Assembly (NCBI RefSeq): GCF_014172375.1
Contig: NZ_WNXD01000001.1
Location: 62,001-126,000 of the forward strand
From: Pedobacter planticolens
GTDB lineage: Bacteria; Bacteroidota; Bacteroidia; Sphingobacteriales; Sphingobacteriaceae
Reading direction: 5' to 3'
Length of the DNA: 64,000 nt
The notes under the pieces were generated by a model. The model ran no database searches, had not been told where the DNA came from, and saw nothing but the letters and a program-made list of their open reading frames with translations. The position numbers and the translations under genes were made by a program. Position 1 is the first letter of the stretch. Every line of letters starts with the position of its first letter. Of the stretch, positions 16,635-26,215 are shown piece after piece.

Positions 16635-19568
16635 TTAATAACCAAAAATCTGCTCTAAGCTTAATTTAGTCACTGGACCAAATTTTGCTAAATCAGCCAT
16701 GTTGATTTTCTTTTCAGAAGCAACTATACAATAATTGTAAGGTTTGCCAGAAAGATTAGTTTGGTGGAATGATTTTACATCATCAAACGTTAATGGTTTT
16801 AAGCTTGCATATTCATCTATTCTTGAATCGTGATCAAAGCCTAATTTTTTATCTGCTAGGTAGGCGTAAATGATCCCATCTTTAGTAATTCGGCTGGTTT
16901 CTAAGCCATTTAACGAATTGCTTTTAGATAATGCATATGATTTATCCGACTCTGGTAAAGTGGTTAATAACTCATTCATACCTGCTACTGCTTCATTCAT
17001 CTTATCTGCTTGTGTACCTACATAAGCAATAATTGTATTTTCTTTCTCTTTTGTGTTTGGAGAAGAATATACTGCAAAAGTAGAATAAGCTAAGGCTTTA
17101 GATTCGCGAATAGTTTGGAATACAACTGACCCCATACCACCACCAAAATAGTTGTTAAATAGGGCGATTTTTGCAGCATTAGTTGGATCGTATAATCCGC
17201 CATTGCGTACCCAACGGATTTCTGCTTGAACCATATCGTAATCGGCAAAATAAACTTTATTTGCATCAGTTTTGGTATACACAAATTTCTTAATTGGTGC
17301 AGCTGGTGTAAATTCTTTTGCTAGCGGATGTGCTTTCACAATATCAGCAGAAAATGCGGCTAATGTTTTAGGCCCGTAGTAAGTAATAGTGTGTTTGTAG
17401 TTGGTAAGATTATGTAAGATGTTAATCAAATCAGCTGATTTCATATTCTTAATCTCATCATTGGTTAACCCGTAATTGAATGGATTATCAGTGCCAAACT
17501 GTGCATAACTCATTAAACCACCAAGAATTGATGCTTTATTTAATTTTGCATTATCTCTCGATTTTAATAAACGGCCCTTTAAATCTTCTAAGGCTTTTTC
17601 ATTTGGTTTGCAATTAGCCAACACATCTTCAACTAAAGCAACTGCTTTATCAAAATTCTCTTGTAAACCACTAATTGAAACAGTAGTTAAATCAGTTCCA
17701 ACGTTTATACTATAGTTACAAGCAATATTGTAAAATGCTTTGCTAATATCTTCTGCAGAATATTTATCAGTACTTAAAAAAGCTAAATATTGAGATGCAT
17801 AAGGCAATAGTTTGTAGTTGTAAGTGCCCATATCAAAACGGTAACTCATACGGAAAATTCCGTTTTCAGTGTTTTGAACTGCAATCACATCGGCAATGCC
17901 AGCTTTACCAAAATTAAGATCTTTTGTATAATCTAAAAATTTAGGAGCGATAGGTTTTACTGGAGCAGCAATAATATTTTTGGTAAATGGAGAAACCTCA
18001 TTAACGTTAGTTTTTACAGCTGTAATGGCTGGTTTTTCTACTTTAACGATGCTCTTATCTTCACCTTTGTGTTTTAAAACTGCAACATAGTTGTTGATGA
18101 AAAATTTATTAGCAAAATCTACAATTTCCTTTTTGGTTACTTTACCCATTGCATCGGTTGATGCTAATGTTTTATCCCACTCTGTTCCACGATTTTGAAT
18201 AAAGGCGTTCATTGTAGCATCTGCACGAACATCGTTATTATCAAAACTTTGTAGTTCACCTAATTTAATGTTGGCAACAGTTGCTTTAATTAAACTTTCA
18301 TCAAACTCGCCTTTTTTAAGCAATTCTACTTGTTCTAACAATAATTTTTGAGCTTCTTCTAAACTTTGTCCAGCTTTTGGTGAACCAGATAAAATGAAGA
18401 TACCATAATCTTTCATAGAGTTATAGCCAGCACCAGCTCTCAACATTTTTTGTTGTTTATTAATGTTGATGTCCATTAAACCAGCTTTGCCGTTTGATAA
18501 AACACTGCCAATTAAATCTAGTAACAAACTTTGGTGTGTGTTTTGAGCAAAACCTCTGTACGCAACATATAAATTTTCAGCACTTGGACCATAAATATCA
18601 ACAGTTTGAACTTGTGTTAATGGTTTTTCAGGAGCAGGATTGTATAATACTACTGGTTTTGCAACCATGTAAGCGAAATCTTTATCAATTTTTTTGATTA
18701 AATCATCATAATTAATATCACCAGACATAATTAGCGCCATATTATTAGGTACATAATATTTGTTGTAATATTTTCTGATTTCGATTAATGATGGATTTTT
18801 TAAATGCTCAATAGTTCCAATGGTAGTTTGTTGTCCGTAGTTATGTGTTGGAAATAACGAATACAACATTTTCTCGTACATTTTACGACCATCATTGTCC
18901 ATACCAATGTTTTTTTCTTCATAAACAGCTTCTAACTCTGTATGAAAAATGCGGAAAACAGGAGCACGAAAACGTTCTGCTTGTACAGCTAAAAATTTAT
19001 CAATAGCATTTGACGGTAAATCCTCTTCATAAACAGTTTCTTCAACCGAAGTATGTGCATTTGTAGAACCACTACCAATTGATTTCATCATTTTATCGTA
19101 TTCATTTGCAATAGAATAATTTGATGCTTCACCAGAAGTTTTATCAATTTCTTTGTAAATCTCTTTACGTTTTGCAGGATCTGTGGTTTTGTTGTACGTT
19201 TCATACAAGGCCTCAATTTTATCTAAAAGAGGTTTTTCTTTGGCGTAATTTAAGGTTCCGAATTTATCAGTTCCTTTAAATAAAAGATGCTCTAAATAAT
19301 GCGCCAAGCCTGTATTTGTTCTTGGGTCGGTATTGCTACCTGCCCTTACCGCCATTTTGTAAGTAATATTTGGCTCTTTATTGTTTTGCGATAAAATTAC
19401 CGTCAAACCATTTTTTAAAGTGTAAAAACGTGTTTTGGTTGGATCGTTGGTTACATATTTGTAGGGGTAACCTCCTGAAGTGGCTGTTTTCCATTGGTAA
19501 GTGGATTGAGCCAGTAAGTTTTGGCCTGTTAGCAATAAACAGACAAAGAAAAGTAGTTTTATTTTCAT
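16635..19568 (-). CDS. Secreted M16 family metallopeptidase, two-unit (pitrilysin/PqqL-like)
   Basis: About 977 residues starting at MKIKLLFFVCLLLTGQNLLAQ, a clear signal peptide; a start seven codons earlier is less likely. The inverted zinc motif HYLEHLLFKGT (HxxEH) lies near residue 80, with the distal Glu supplied by EEDLPSN/ELEAVYEEKN near residues 180-210. A second, catalytically silent M16 unit occupies the C-terminal half. Such enzymes degrade peptides in the periplasm. The gene stands alone, with a promoter-like box upstream and a strong terminator downstream. Confidence 0.9.
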   Translation of the reverse strand: MKIKLLFFVCLLLTGQNLLAQSTYQWKTATSGGYPYKYVTNDPTKTRFYTLKNGLTVILSQNNKEPNITYKMAVRAGSNTDPRTNTGLAHYLEHLLFKGTDKFGTLNYAKEKPLLDKIEALYETYNKTTDPAKRKEIYKEIDKTSGEASNYSIANEYDKMMKSIGSGSTNAHTSVEETVYEEDLPSNAIDKFLAVQAERFRAPVFRIFHTELEAVYEEKNIGMDNDGRKMYEKMLYSLFPTHNYGQQTTIGTIEHLKNPSLIEIRKYYNKYYVPNNMALIMSGDINYDDLIKKIDKDFAYMVAKPVVLYNPAPEKPLTQVQTVDIYGPSAENLYVAYRGFAQNTHQSLLLDLIGSVLSNGKAGLMDININKQQKMLRAGAGYNSMKDYGIFILSGSPKAGQSLEEAQKLLLEQVELLKKGEFDESLIKATVANIKLGELQSFDNNDVRADATMNAFIQNRGTEWDKTLASTDAMGKVTKKEIVDFANKFFINNYVAVLKHKGEDKSIVKVEKPAITAVKTNVNEVSPFTKNIIAAPVKPIAPKFLDYTKDLNFGKAGIADVIAVQNTENGIFRMSYRFDMGTYNYKLLPYASQYLAFLSTDKYSAEDISKAFYNIACNYSINVGTDLTTVSISGLQENFDKAVALVEDVLANCKPNEKALEDLKGRLLKSRDNAKLNKASILGGLMSYAQFGTDNPFNYGLTNDEIKNMKSADLINILHNLTNYKHTITYYGPKTLAAFSADIVKAHPLAKEFTPAAPIKKFVYTKTDANKVYFADYDMVQAEIRWVRNGGLYDPTNAAKIALFNNYFGGGMGSVVFQTIRESKALAYSTFAVYSSPNTKEKENTIIAYVGTQADKMNEAVAGMNELLTTLPESDKSYALSKSNSLNGLETSRITKDGIIYAYLADKKLGFDHDSRIDEYASLKPLTFDDVKSFHQTNLSGKPYNYCIVASEKKINMADLAKFGPVTKLSLEQIFGY

Positions 19569-19586
19569 AATTAATAAGTTATAACT

Positions 19587-19594
19587 CAAATATA
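19587..19594 (-). promoter_or_regulatory. Candidate -7 box for the M16 peptidase gene
   Basis: On the minus strand TATATTTG matches TAnnTTTG and is 18 bases upstream of the chosen start at 19568. No clear -33 TTTG was seen. Confidence 0.45.
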
Positions 19595-19689
19595 AGCGGA
19601 TAACCTATACTTTTCCTAAAAAATAAACGAAAATAAATATTATCATTTAGCTGATTTAAGCTTCCAATAATTTCTCGTATTTTTACAGT

Positions 19690-20529
19690 ATGAATAATGA
19701 CACCAAAAAACCTACTATTTTAGTTGTAAACGATGATGGAATAACTGCTCCAGGCATTAAAAGCTTAATTGAAGTAATGCAAGAAATTGGGCATGTTGTA
19801 GTTGTAGCGCCCGATGGGCCTCAATCTGGAATGGGTCATGCCATCACCATTGGTAAACCTTTACGTTTTGATAAAGTAGATTTATATCCTGGCGTGGAGA
19901 TGTACAAATGCTCTGGTACACCTGTAGATTGTGTTAAACTGGCTGTAAATAAAGTGTTTAAAGGTAAAAAACCTGATTTATGTGTTTCGGGAATTAATCA
20001 CGGATTGAACAATTCTATCAATGTAATTTATTCGGGAACCATGTCTGCTGCGGTAGAAGGCGCCATAGAAAAAATACCTTCTATCGGATTTTCTTTAGAT
20101 GATTTTGCTCAAGAAGCCGACTTTAGTCATTGTAAACAGTTCATTAAAACCATTGCCTTAAAAGTGCTAAATAACGGATTGCCAGAAGCGACTTTGCTTA
20201 ATGTAAATTTCCCGAAAGGAGCAGATTTAAAAGGAATTAAAATATGCAGACAGGCAAATGCCAAGTGGGCAGAAGATTTTGAAGAAAGAACTGATCCTTA
20301 TAAACGCCCATATTATTGGTTAACAGGTGTTTTTGAAAACTACGATAAAGGAGAAGATACAGATGTTTGGGCTTTAGATAATGGTTTTGTGTCGGTTGTG
20401 CCTGTACAATTCGATTTAACCGCTCATCATGCTATTCCAATTTTAAATGGTTGGGGATTTACCGATACTGAAGTTTCAAAATCTACCGTAAATAAAACCG
20501 CTGGTCCCGACGGAAAAAGCTTAGGTTAA
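19690..20529 (+). CDS. surE: 5'-nucleotidase SurE
   Basis: 279 residues. The metal-binding N-terminus ILVVNDDGITAPGI (residues 10-23), VVAPDGPQSGMGHAIT, SGTPVDCVKLA and SGINHGLNNSINVIYSGT are all SurE signatures. It removes phosphate from nucleoside monophosphates and acts in stress survival. The C-terminus has about 15 polar residues more than typical. The stop is one base before the next start, giving a surE - small membrane protein - lpxB operon. Confidence 0.95.
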   Translation: MNNDTKKPTILVVNDDGITAPGIKSLIEVMQEIGHVVVVAPDGPQSGMGHAITIGKPLRFDKVDLYPGVEMYKCSGTPVDCVKLAVNKVFKGKKPDLCVSGINHGLNNSINVIYSGTMSAAVEGAIEKIPSIGFSLDDFAQEADFSHCKQFIKTIALKVLNNGLPEATLLNVNFPKGADLKGIKICRQANAKWAEDFEERTDPYKRPYYWLTGVFENYDKGEDTDVWALDNGFVSVVPVQFDLTAHHAIPILNGWGFTDTEVSKSTVNKTAGPDGKSLG

Positions 20530-20530
20530 T

Positions 20531-20800
20531 ATGCAAAAGAGAATTAACGCCATAAAAAATACAGTTTGGAATGGCGTTGCAATCGGATTTATCGTTCCAA
20601 TTATACCAGGTGTTTTAGTTTGGTTTTTAATGCAGCGTGTTACAGTTTTACATCATGCTGATTTATTACTAATTGGTTGCGTAGCGATTAATGCTTTTTT
20701 GATGAACTATTTTTTTAAATTGAATAAAGATAACATTGGAAGAGGCATTTTGAGCATTACATTTTTATGGGCTTTTGCCTTCTTTTTCTATAAAGTTTAA
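20531..20800 (+). CDS. Small three-helix membrane protein
   Basis: 89 residues with three predicted membrane helices (about 14-34, 45-61, 69-86) and short polar loops. No known motif was recognised. It begins immediately after surE and 15 bases before lpxB, so it is almost certainly a real gene in that operon. Its position beside lpxB hints at an envelope function, but this is inference. Confidence 0.8.
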   Translation: MQKRINAIKNTVWNGVAIGFIVPIIPGVLVWFLMQRVTVLHHADLLLIGCVAINAFLMNYFFKLNKDNIGRGILSITFLWAFAFFFYKV

Positions 20801-20815
20801 TACTGATATTCAAAA

Positions 20816-21919
20816 ATGAAATACTATCTCGTAGCTGGAGAAGCATCTGGAGATTTGCATGGCGCTAACTTAATGAAAGCGTTAAAAACGGAAGATCAAA
20901 ATGCAAGTTTTAGATATTTTGGTGGCGATAAAATGCAGGCGCAAGGAGGTGAACTAGTAAAACATTATGCCGAAATGGCATTTATGGGTTTTACAGAAGT
21001 GATTCTTAATTTGAGAACAATTTTTAAAAATCTAAAAGCATGTAAGGAAGATATATTAGTTTATCAGCCAGATGCTTTAATTTTAATAGATTTCCCTGGA
21101 TTTAATCTTAAAATTGCTGAATTTGCTAAAGAACAGGGCATTAAAGTTTGCTACTATATTTCTCCAAAAGTTTGGGCCTGGAACCAAAAACGAGTATTAA
21201 AAATTAAAAAAGTAGTGGATCAACTATTTTGCATTTTACCATTTGAAGTAGATTTTTATAGAGAATGGGGAATGGAAGTGAACTATGTTGGTAATCCATT
21301 ATTAGATGAAATCGCTCAATTTTCTCCGGACTTAGAATTTAGAAAAAACCAGAATTTAAGCGAGCAAAAAATTATTGCACTATTGCCAGGAAGTAGAAAA
21401 CAAGAAATTGAACGGTTGTTGCCAGATATGTTAAGTGTAACGGCGAGTTTTCCTAATTATCAATTTGTGGTTGCTGCGGCCCCAACATTTACATCCGATT
21501 ATTACCAGCAATTTATTGGCGATAAAAATGTAAAACTTGTTTTTTCGCAAACGTATAATTTATTGCATCACGCAGAAGCTGCTTTGGTGGCGTCAGGAAC
21601 AGCTACATTAGAAACTGCACTTTTTAAAATTCCACAAGTTGTATTGTATAGGGGAGGAGCTATTTCTGTAGGTATTGCCCGCTTAGTTATAAAAATTAGA
21701 TTTATTTCATTGGTAAATTTAATTATGGATAGAAAAGTAGTTACAGAACTAATTCAGAACGATTGTAACACAGGAAAAATCATTTCAGAACTAAGTCCAA
21801 TTTTAATTGGCGATGAAAGAAACGTGATGCTAAATGATTACGAAGAACTCGCCAAAAAAATGGGAACTTCTGGCGCATCTGAACGAACAGCAAAACTTAT
21901 TGTTGAGTTTTTACGATAA
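20816..21919 (+). CDS. lpxB: Lipid-A-disaccharide synthase LpxB
   Basis: 367 residues. YYLVAGEASGDLHGANL at the N-terminus, MAFMGFTEV, PDALILIDFPGFNLK, YYISPKVWAWNQKR and ALLPGSRKQEI are LpxB signatures, followed by the C-terminal ASGTATLETAL segment. It joins UDP-diacylglucosamine and lipid X to the lipid A disaccharide at the inner membrane. It is the last gene of the surE operon. Confidence 0.96.
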   Translation: MKYYLVAGEASGDLHGANLMKALKTEDQNASFRYFGGDKMQAQGGELVKHYAEMAFMGFTEVILNLRTIFKNLKACKEDILVYQPDALILIDFPGFNLKIAEFAKEQGIKVCYYISPKVWAWNQKRVLKIKKVVDQLFCILPFEVDFYREWGMEVNYVGNPLLDEIAQFSPDLEFRKNQNLSEQKIIALLPGSRKQEIERLLPDMLSVTASFPNYQFVVAAAPTFTSDYYQQFIGDKNVKLVFSQTYNLLHHAEAALVASGTATLETALFKIPQVVLYRGGAISVGIARLVIKIRFISLVNLIMDRKVVTELIQNDCNTGKIISELSPILIGDERNVMLNDYEELAKKMGTSGASERTAKLIVEFLR

Positions 21920-22034
21920 AAAATTTCGTTTTAAGAGAATAATTACCCAATCAACTAAATATTTAGGAATTTTTTAAGAAACACTTGTTTTGTTTAATTT
22001 GAATAGATATTATTGTGTTCAAAAAAACACATAC

Positions 22035-22679
22035 ATGAAAAAAATCTTATTAATTCTCACCATCCTTAGTTTAAATTTTGTAGCGAAGGCTCAGTTTGAA
22101 GGTTCAAAACAAATTTTCGAAAACCCAAAGTTAAAATCAGAAATTGTTCAACACAAAGTAGTTGCAATTTTACCATTTGACACCAAAATATCTTACAAAA
22201 AACAACCTAAAAACTTTAGCGCCGAAGCTAACAAAGAACAAGAAAAAACCATGTCTAAATCTATTCAGTCTAGTATGTATACCTTCCTGTTAAGAAGAGG
22301 GAAAGATTATTCGGTAGAATTTCAAGACGTAGATAAAACAAACATTTTGTTAAAAAAAGCTGGTATGACCGATAAATTGGATGAATTTACAAGAGATGAA
22401 ATTGCAAAAGCTTTAGGTGTAGATGCAATTTTAGGTGGCCGCTTTGAAACAGAACAAACTAAATCGGAAGCCGGTGCTATTGCATCTGCTGTATTATTTG
22501 GTGGTCTTGGTGGTAAAACTGGGACAGGAACTTTAACACTGACCTTAAATAATGGGATTAGTGGAGATTTATTATGGCGCTTTTTTAAGACAATGGATGA
22601 TAGCATCACCTCGTCAACAGACGATTTAGTAGAGCGTATGATGCGTAAAGTTTCTAGAAATTTCCCTTACACAAAATAA
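22035..22679 (+). CDS. Secreted protein of unknown function, possible CsgG-like fold
   Basis: 214 residues from the ATG at 22035, which opens the signal peptide MKKILLILTILSLNFVAKAQ; earlier in-frame codons are unlikely to be used. The segment KVVAILPFDTKISY, the later EIAKALGVDAILGGRFETE and the repeated hydrophobic Gly-rich stretch resemble the layout of CsgG/LpoB-type periplasmic proteins (VAVxPF ... LGVDAVLxG). There is no lipobox. Function is unknown and the fold suggestion is inference from motif order only. Confidence 0.65.
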   Translation: MKKILLILTILSLNFVAKAQFEGSKQIFENPKLKSEIVQHKVVAILPFDTKISYKKQPKNFSAEANKEQEKTMSKSIQSSMYTFLLRRGKDYSVEFQDVDKTNILLKKAGMTDKLDEFTRDEIAKALGVDAILGGRFETEQTKSEAGAIASAVLFGGLGGKTGTGTLTLTLNNGISGDLLWRFFKTMDDSITSSTDDLVERMMRKVSRNFPYTK

Positions 22680-22701
22680 ATAATCTTAAAACCTAATATT
22701 C

Positions 22702-22709
22702 TATATTTG
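22702..22709 (+). promoter_or_regulatory. Candidate -7 box for the LacI-type regulator
   Basis: TATATTTG matches TAnnTTTG and lies 42 bases before the ATG at 22751. The -33 element was not recognised. Confidence 0.45.
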
Positions 22710-22750
22710 ATTACTGTGAGGTTGAAAATAGTTAAAGCAGTAGTCAAATT

Positions 22751-23752
22751 ATGAAGGCACTCTCTATAAAAGATATTGCACTAAAGGCCAATGTATCCAT
22801 TACAACGGTTTCTTTTATTATTAATGGTAAGGCTAAAGAGAAATCAATTAGTGATGCTGTTATAAAAAAAGTTCAGCAAATCATTATAGATAGTGGTTAT
22901 AAACCAAATCAGATTGCCCGTAGTTTAAGAACGGGCAATTCTCATATTATTGGATTAATTATTGAGGATATTTCTAACTCTTTTTTCTCTAGAATAGCCC
23001 GATTAATAGAAGATAAAGCCTACAAAAAAGGGTATAAAATTATTTATTCAAGCACCGAAAATAACGTAGAAAAAGCACAAGACTTGATTAACTTGTTTAA
23101 ATCCAGAAATGTAGATGCCTATATTATTTCCCCAATTAAAGGAATTGAAGAAGATATTCAGCTTTTATTAAATGAGAACAAACCTGTAATTTTATTTGAT
23201 AGGAATTTACCAGAACTCAATACTAATTACGTTGGAGCAAATCACTTTGCGGCATCATACCAAGCGATAGAAAGTTTTATTAAGCAAGGGAAAAAGAATA
23301 TTGCATTAGTGACGATTGATATTGATGTCCAACAAATTATTGAACGCTACGAAGGTTATAAAAAGGCATTAATAGATTATGCAATTCCTGTTGATGAAGA
23401 ATTAGTGCTTAAAATTCCTTTTAATCAGCCAGAAGTTGATACCATTAAACAAATTAAACAGCTTTTTAAAGCAAAAAAGATAGACGCAGTATTATTTGCT
23501 ACAAATTACCTTGCCATAAGTGGATTAAAGGTTTTAAAGCAAATCAATAAAAAAATAGATGAGCATTTTGCTGTAATTGGATACGATGACCATGAAGCCT
23601 TTGAATTACATACGCCAAGTGTATCCACAATTCAACAACCGTTGGAAGAAATTGCAGAAACGATTATTAAGTTAATTTTAAATCAACTTTCATCAAAAAC
23701 TAAACTGCCAGACCAGCAAATTATTATTCCAGCAAAATTAATTCTTAGATAA
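22751..23752 (+). CDS. LacI family transcriptional regulator
   Basis: 333 residues. The N-terminal helix-turn-helix (SIKDIALKANVSITTVSFII) with the hinge YKPNQIARSLRTGNS is followed by a periplasmic-binding-protein-like sensor (IIGLIIEDISNSFFSRIARL, then AVIGYDDHEAFELHTPSVST). It probably represses or activates the downstream mannosidase genes in response to a sugar. A LacI-type palindrome AAAACGTTTT occurs before the next gene and is a plausible operator. Confidence 0.93.
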   Translation: MKALSIKDIALKANVSITTVSFIINGKAKEKSISDAVIKKVQQIIIDSGYKPNQIARSLRTGNSHIIGLIIEDISNSFFSRIARLIEDKAYKKGYKIIYSSTENNVEKAQDLINLFKSRNVDAYIISPIKGIEEDIQLLLNENKPVILFDRNLPELNTNYVGANHFAASYQAIESFIKQGKKNIALVTIDIDVQQIIERYEGYKKALIDYAIPVDEELVLKIPFNQPEVDTIKQIKQLFKAKKIDAVLFATNYLAISGLKVLKQINKKIDEHFAVIGYDDHEAFELHTPSVSTIQQPLEEIAETIIKLILNQLSSKTKLPDQQIIIPAKLILR

Positions 23753-23809
23753 TAAGCAATCAAAATAGCATCAATTTTCTATTTATGATTAAACCTTTAT
23801 TGAATTACT

Positions 23810-23819
23810 AAAACGTTTT
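23810..23819. promoter_or_regulatory. Putative LacI-family operator
   Basis: AAAACGTTTT is a perfect 10-base palindrome with the central CG typical of LacI-family sites. It lies 40 bases before the ROK kinase start, in the gap after the LacI gene. Confidence 0.6.
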
Positions 23820-23858
23820 ATTATATTTAACATTCAAATAAAAACCTTATAAATAAAG

Positions 23859-24734
23859 ATGGAAAAACCTACTGTTTTAGGTGTAGATATTGGTGGCTCG
23901 CACATTACGGCTGCATTGGTAGATTTAGAAAAAGGCACCTTAATTCAGAATTCCATTAAACGCAATGCGGTTAATTCTCAACAAAATAAAGAAGAACTTT
24001 TAAATGCTTGGTGTGATGTAATTAATACTTCTTTTGGCGCTATTCCTATTAGTGAAAGAAATATTGGTATCGCTATGCCAGGTCCTTTCGATTATGAAAA
24101 CGGAGTTTCTTTAATTAAAGATCAAGATAAATTTAAGTCGCTATATCTCCTAAATATTAAAGAGAAATTGGCCAAGCGTTTAACTATTCAGACATCTAAT
24201 ATTAAGTTTATAAATGATGCGGCTGCTTTTTTACAGGGCGAAATTTTTAATGGCGCAGCAAAAGGATACACTAATGCATTGGGGCTAACTTTAGGAACCG
24301 GACTTGGCTCTGCAGTTTCTATCAATGGTGTTGCGCAAGATGCAGCATTGTGGGATTCGAAATTTTTAGGTGGCATAGCCGAAGATTATCTTTCTACTAG
24401 ATGGTTTGTAAATAAATACTATGACTTAACAGGAAAAGAATTAACAGGCGTTAAAGAATTAGCAACCATTGTAAATGATGACCCATACGCTAAACAAATA
24501 TTTAATGAGTTTGGTCGTGCACTTGGGCATTTTTTAGCAGATATCATCAAAGAAAAGAATGCTGAAGTTGTAGTTTTGGGTGGTAATATTTCACAAGCTT
24601 TTAATTTATTTGCACCTCATTTAATTGCGAATTTAAAAGCCTTTCATTTAGATACAGAGATTAAAATAACTGAATTAAATGAACATGCAGCATTAATTGG
24701 AGCTGCTAGCTGCTGGAGACTCTCGACTAAATAA
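23859..24734 (+). CDS. ROK family sugar kinase (glucokinase-like)
   Basis: 291 residues. The phosphate loop VLGVDIGGSHITAALVD lies at residues 6-22, the IAMPGPFDYENG segment near 68 and GLTLGTGLGSAVSING near 147. The Zn-binding CxCGxxGC motif of many ROK kinases is missing, being replaced by a GGIAEDYLSTRWF segment, as in some Bacteroidetes glucokinases. It likely phosphorylates a hexose released by the two mannosidases downstream; mannose is inferred, glucose possible. It is 37 bases from the GH125 gene. Confidence 0.85.
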   Translation: MEKPTVLGVDIGGSHITAALVDLEKGTLIQNSIKRNAVNSQQNKEELLNAWCDVINTSFGAIPISERNIGIAMPGPFDYENGVSLIKDQDKFKSLYLLNIKEKLAKRLTIQTSNIKFINDAAAFLQGEIFNGAAKGYTNALGLTLGTGLGSAVSINGVAQDAALWDSKFLGGIAEDYLSTRWFVNKYYDLTGKELTGVKELATIVNDDPYAKQIFNEFGRALGHFLADIIKEKNAEVVVLGGNISQAFNLFAPHLIANLKAFHLDTEIKITELNEHAALIGAASCWRLSTK

Positions 24735-24770
24735 CGATTTAAAAAAGTCAATCTATTTAAAAATCTGATT

Positions 24771-26189
24771 ATGAAAAGAAGAAGATTTATACAAAATACG
24801 GGATTATTAGGAGCAGGAGTTTTAGCTTCTAAATTTTCTTTTGCAACTGTTCCCGAAGATTTCCCAGTGGTAAGAGTAATTGCATCAAAACGTCATTTTA
24901 CAAGTATTGCAGTTGATAATGCTATTAAAAAATTTCAAGCCAATGTAGCCGATAAAGAATTGGGTTGGTTGTTTGAAAATTGTTTTCCGAATACTTTGGA
25001 TACCACTGTTACTCATACTACTAAAAATGGCAAACCCGATACGTATGTGATTACTGGAGATATTGACGCCATGTGGATGCGAGATAGCTCTGCACAAGTT
25101 TGGCCTTACTTGCAATTTGTTAATGAAGAGCAAAAGATAAAAGACCTAATTGCAGGTGTAATTAATCGCCAAACGCAGTACATTTTAAAAGATCCATATG
25201 CTAATGCATTTTATAATGATGAAAATAAAGTAGGCGAATGGAAAAGTGATAAAACCGCAATGAAGCCTGGTGTTCATGAGCGCAAATGGGAAATCGATTC
25301 GTTATGCTATCCTATTCGTTTAGCCTATAATTATTGGAAAAAAACTGGCGATAAAGCTCCGTTTGATACTGATTGGAAAAAAGCAATTGAAACGACCTTA
25401 AAAACATTTATCGAACAACAACGTAAAGAAAACAAAGGGCCTTATCGTTTCCAACGCGAAAGTTTATATCCAACAGATACACTTTCTATGAATGGATATG
25501 GCTTTCCTGTAAAACCTGTTGGCTTAATTTGTTCTTCTTTCCGTCCAAGCGATGATGCAACTGTTTATCCATTTTTAATTCCATCTAATTTTTTTGCAGT
25601 AAGTAGTTTAAACCATGCTGCAGAAATGGTTGCGACATTGCATAACGATAAGATTTTAGCAGATAAATTATCAGCCTTAGCGAATGAAGTGGATGCAGCG
25701 CTAAAGAAATTTGCAGTCAAAGATCATCCCGAGTTCGGTAAGCTATTTGCTTTTGAAGTTGATGGTTTTGGAAGTGCTTATCTAATGGATGATAGCAATG
25801 TGCCAAGTTTACTATCTATGCCATATTTGGATGCCATAAAAGTGGATGATCCGATTTATAAAAACACCAGAAAATTCATTTTATCAAGCAATAACCCTTA
25901 CTTTTTTAAAGGTAAAGTTGCCGAAGGAGTTGGCGGCCCGCATATTGGACCAGATATGATTTGGCCAATGGCGATTACCATGCGAGGCTTAACTTCTGTT
26001 AGCGATGATGAAATTAAAAATTGTATCGCCATGCTTAAACGCACACATGCAGGGAAAGGTTTTATGCATGAAAGTTTCCATAAAGATGATCCTAAAAATT
26101 TTACTCGGAGTTGGTTTGCTTGGGCAAATACGCTTTTCGGCGAGTTTCTTTGGAAAGTGTACAATGAAAAACCTCACTTGTTGAAATAG
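24771..26189 (+). CDS. GH125 exo-alpha-1,6-mannosidase
   Basis: 472 residues. The N-terminus MKRRRFIQNTGLLGAGVLAS is a twin-arginine-like signal. GDIDAMWMRDSSAQVWPYL (about residues 101-119), LCYPIRLAYNYW and HESFHKDDPKNFTRSWFAWAN are GH125 signatures. Family members are metal-independent exo-alpha-1,6-mannosidases acting on N-glycan or mannan fragments. It lies between the kinase and the GH92 gene, and together they indicate alpha-mannoside use in the periplasm. Confidence 0.92.
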   Translation: MKRRRFIQNTGLLGAGVLASKFSFATVPEDFPVVRVIASKRHFTSIAVDNAIKKFQANVADKELGWLFENCFPNTLDTTVTHTTKNGKPDTYVITGDIDAMWMRDSSAQVWPYLQFVNEEQKIKDLIAGVINRQTQYILKDPYANAFYNDENKVGEWKSDKTAMKPGVHERKWEIDSLCYPIRLAYNYWKKTGDKAPFDTDWKKAIETTLKTFIEQQRKENKGPYRFQRESLYPTDTLSMNGYGFPVKPVGLICSSFRPSDDATVYPFLIPSNFFAVSSLNHAAEMVATLHNDKILADKLSALANEVDAALKKFAVKDHPEFGKLFAFEVDGFGSAYLMDDSNVPSLLSMPYLDAIKVDDPIYKNTRKFILSSNNPYFFKGKVAEGVGGPHIGPDMIWPMAITMRGLTSVSDDEIKNCIAMLKRTHAGKGFMHESFHKDDPKNFTRSWFAWANTLFGEFLWKVYNEKPHLLK

Positions 26190-26215
26190 AAAAATTAAAT
26201 CTCAATACATATCAA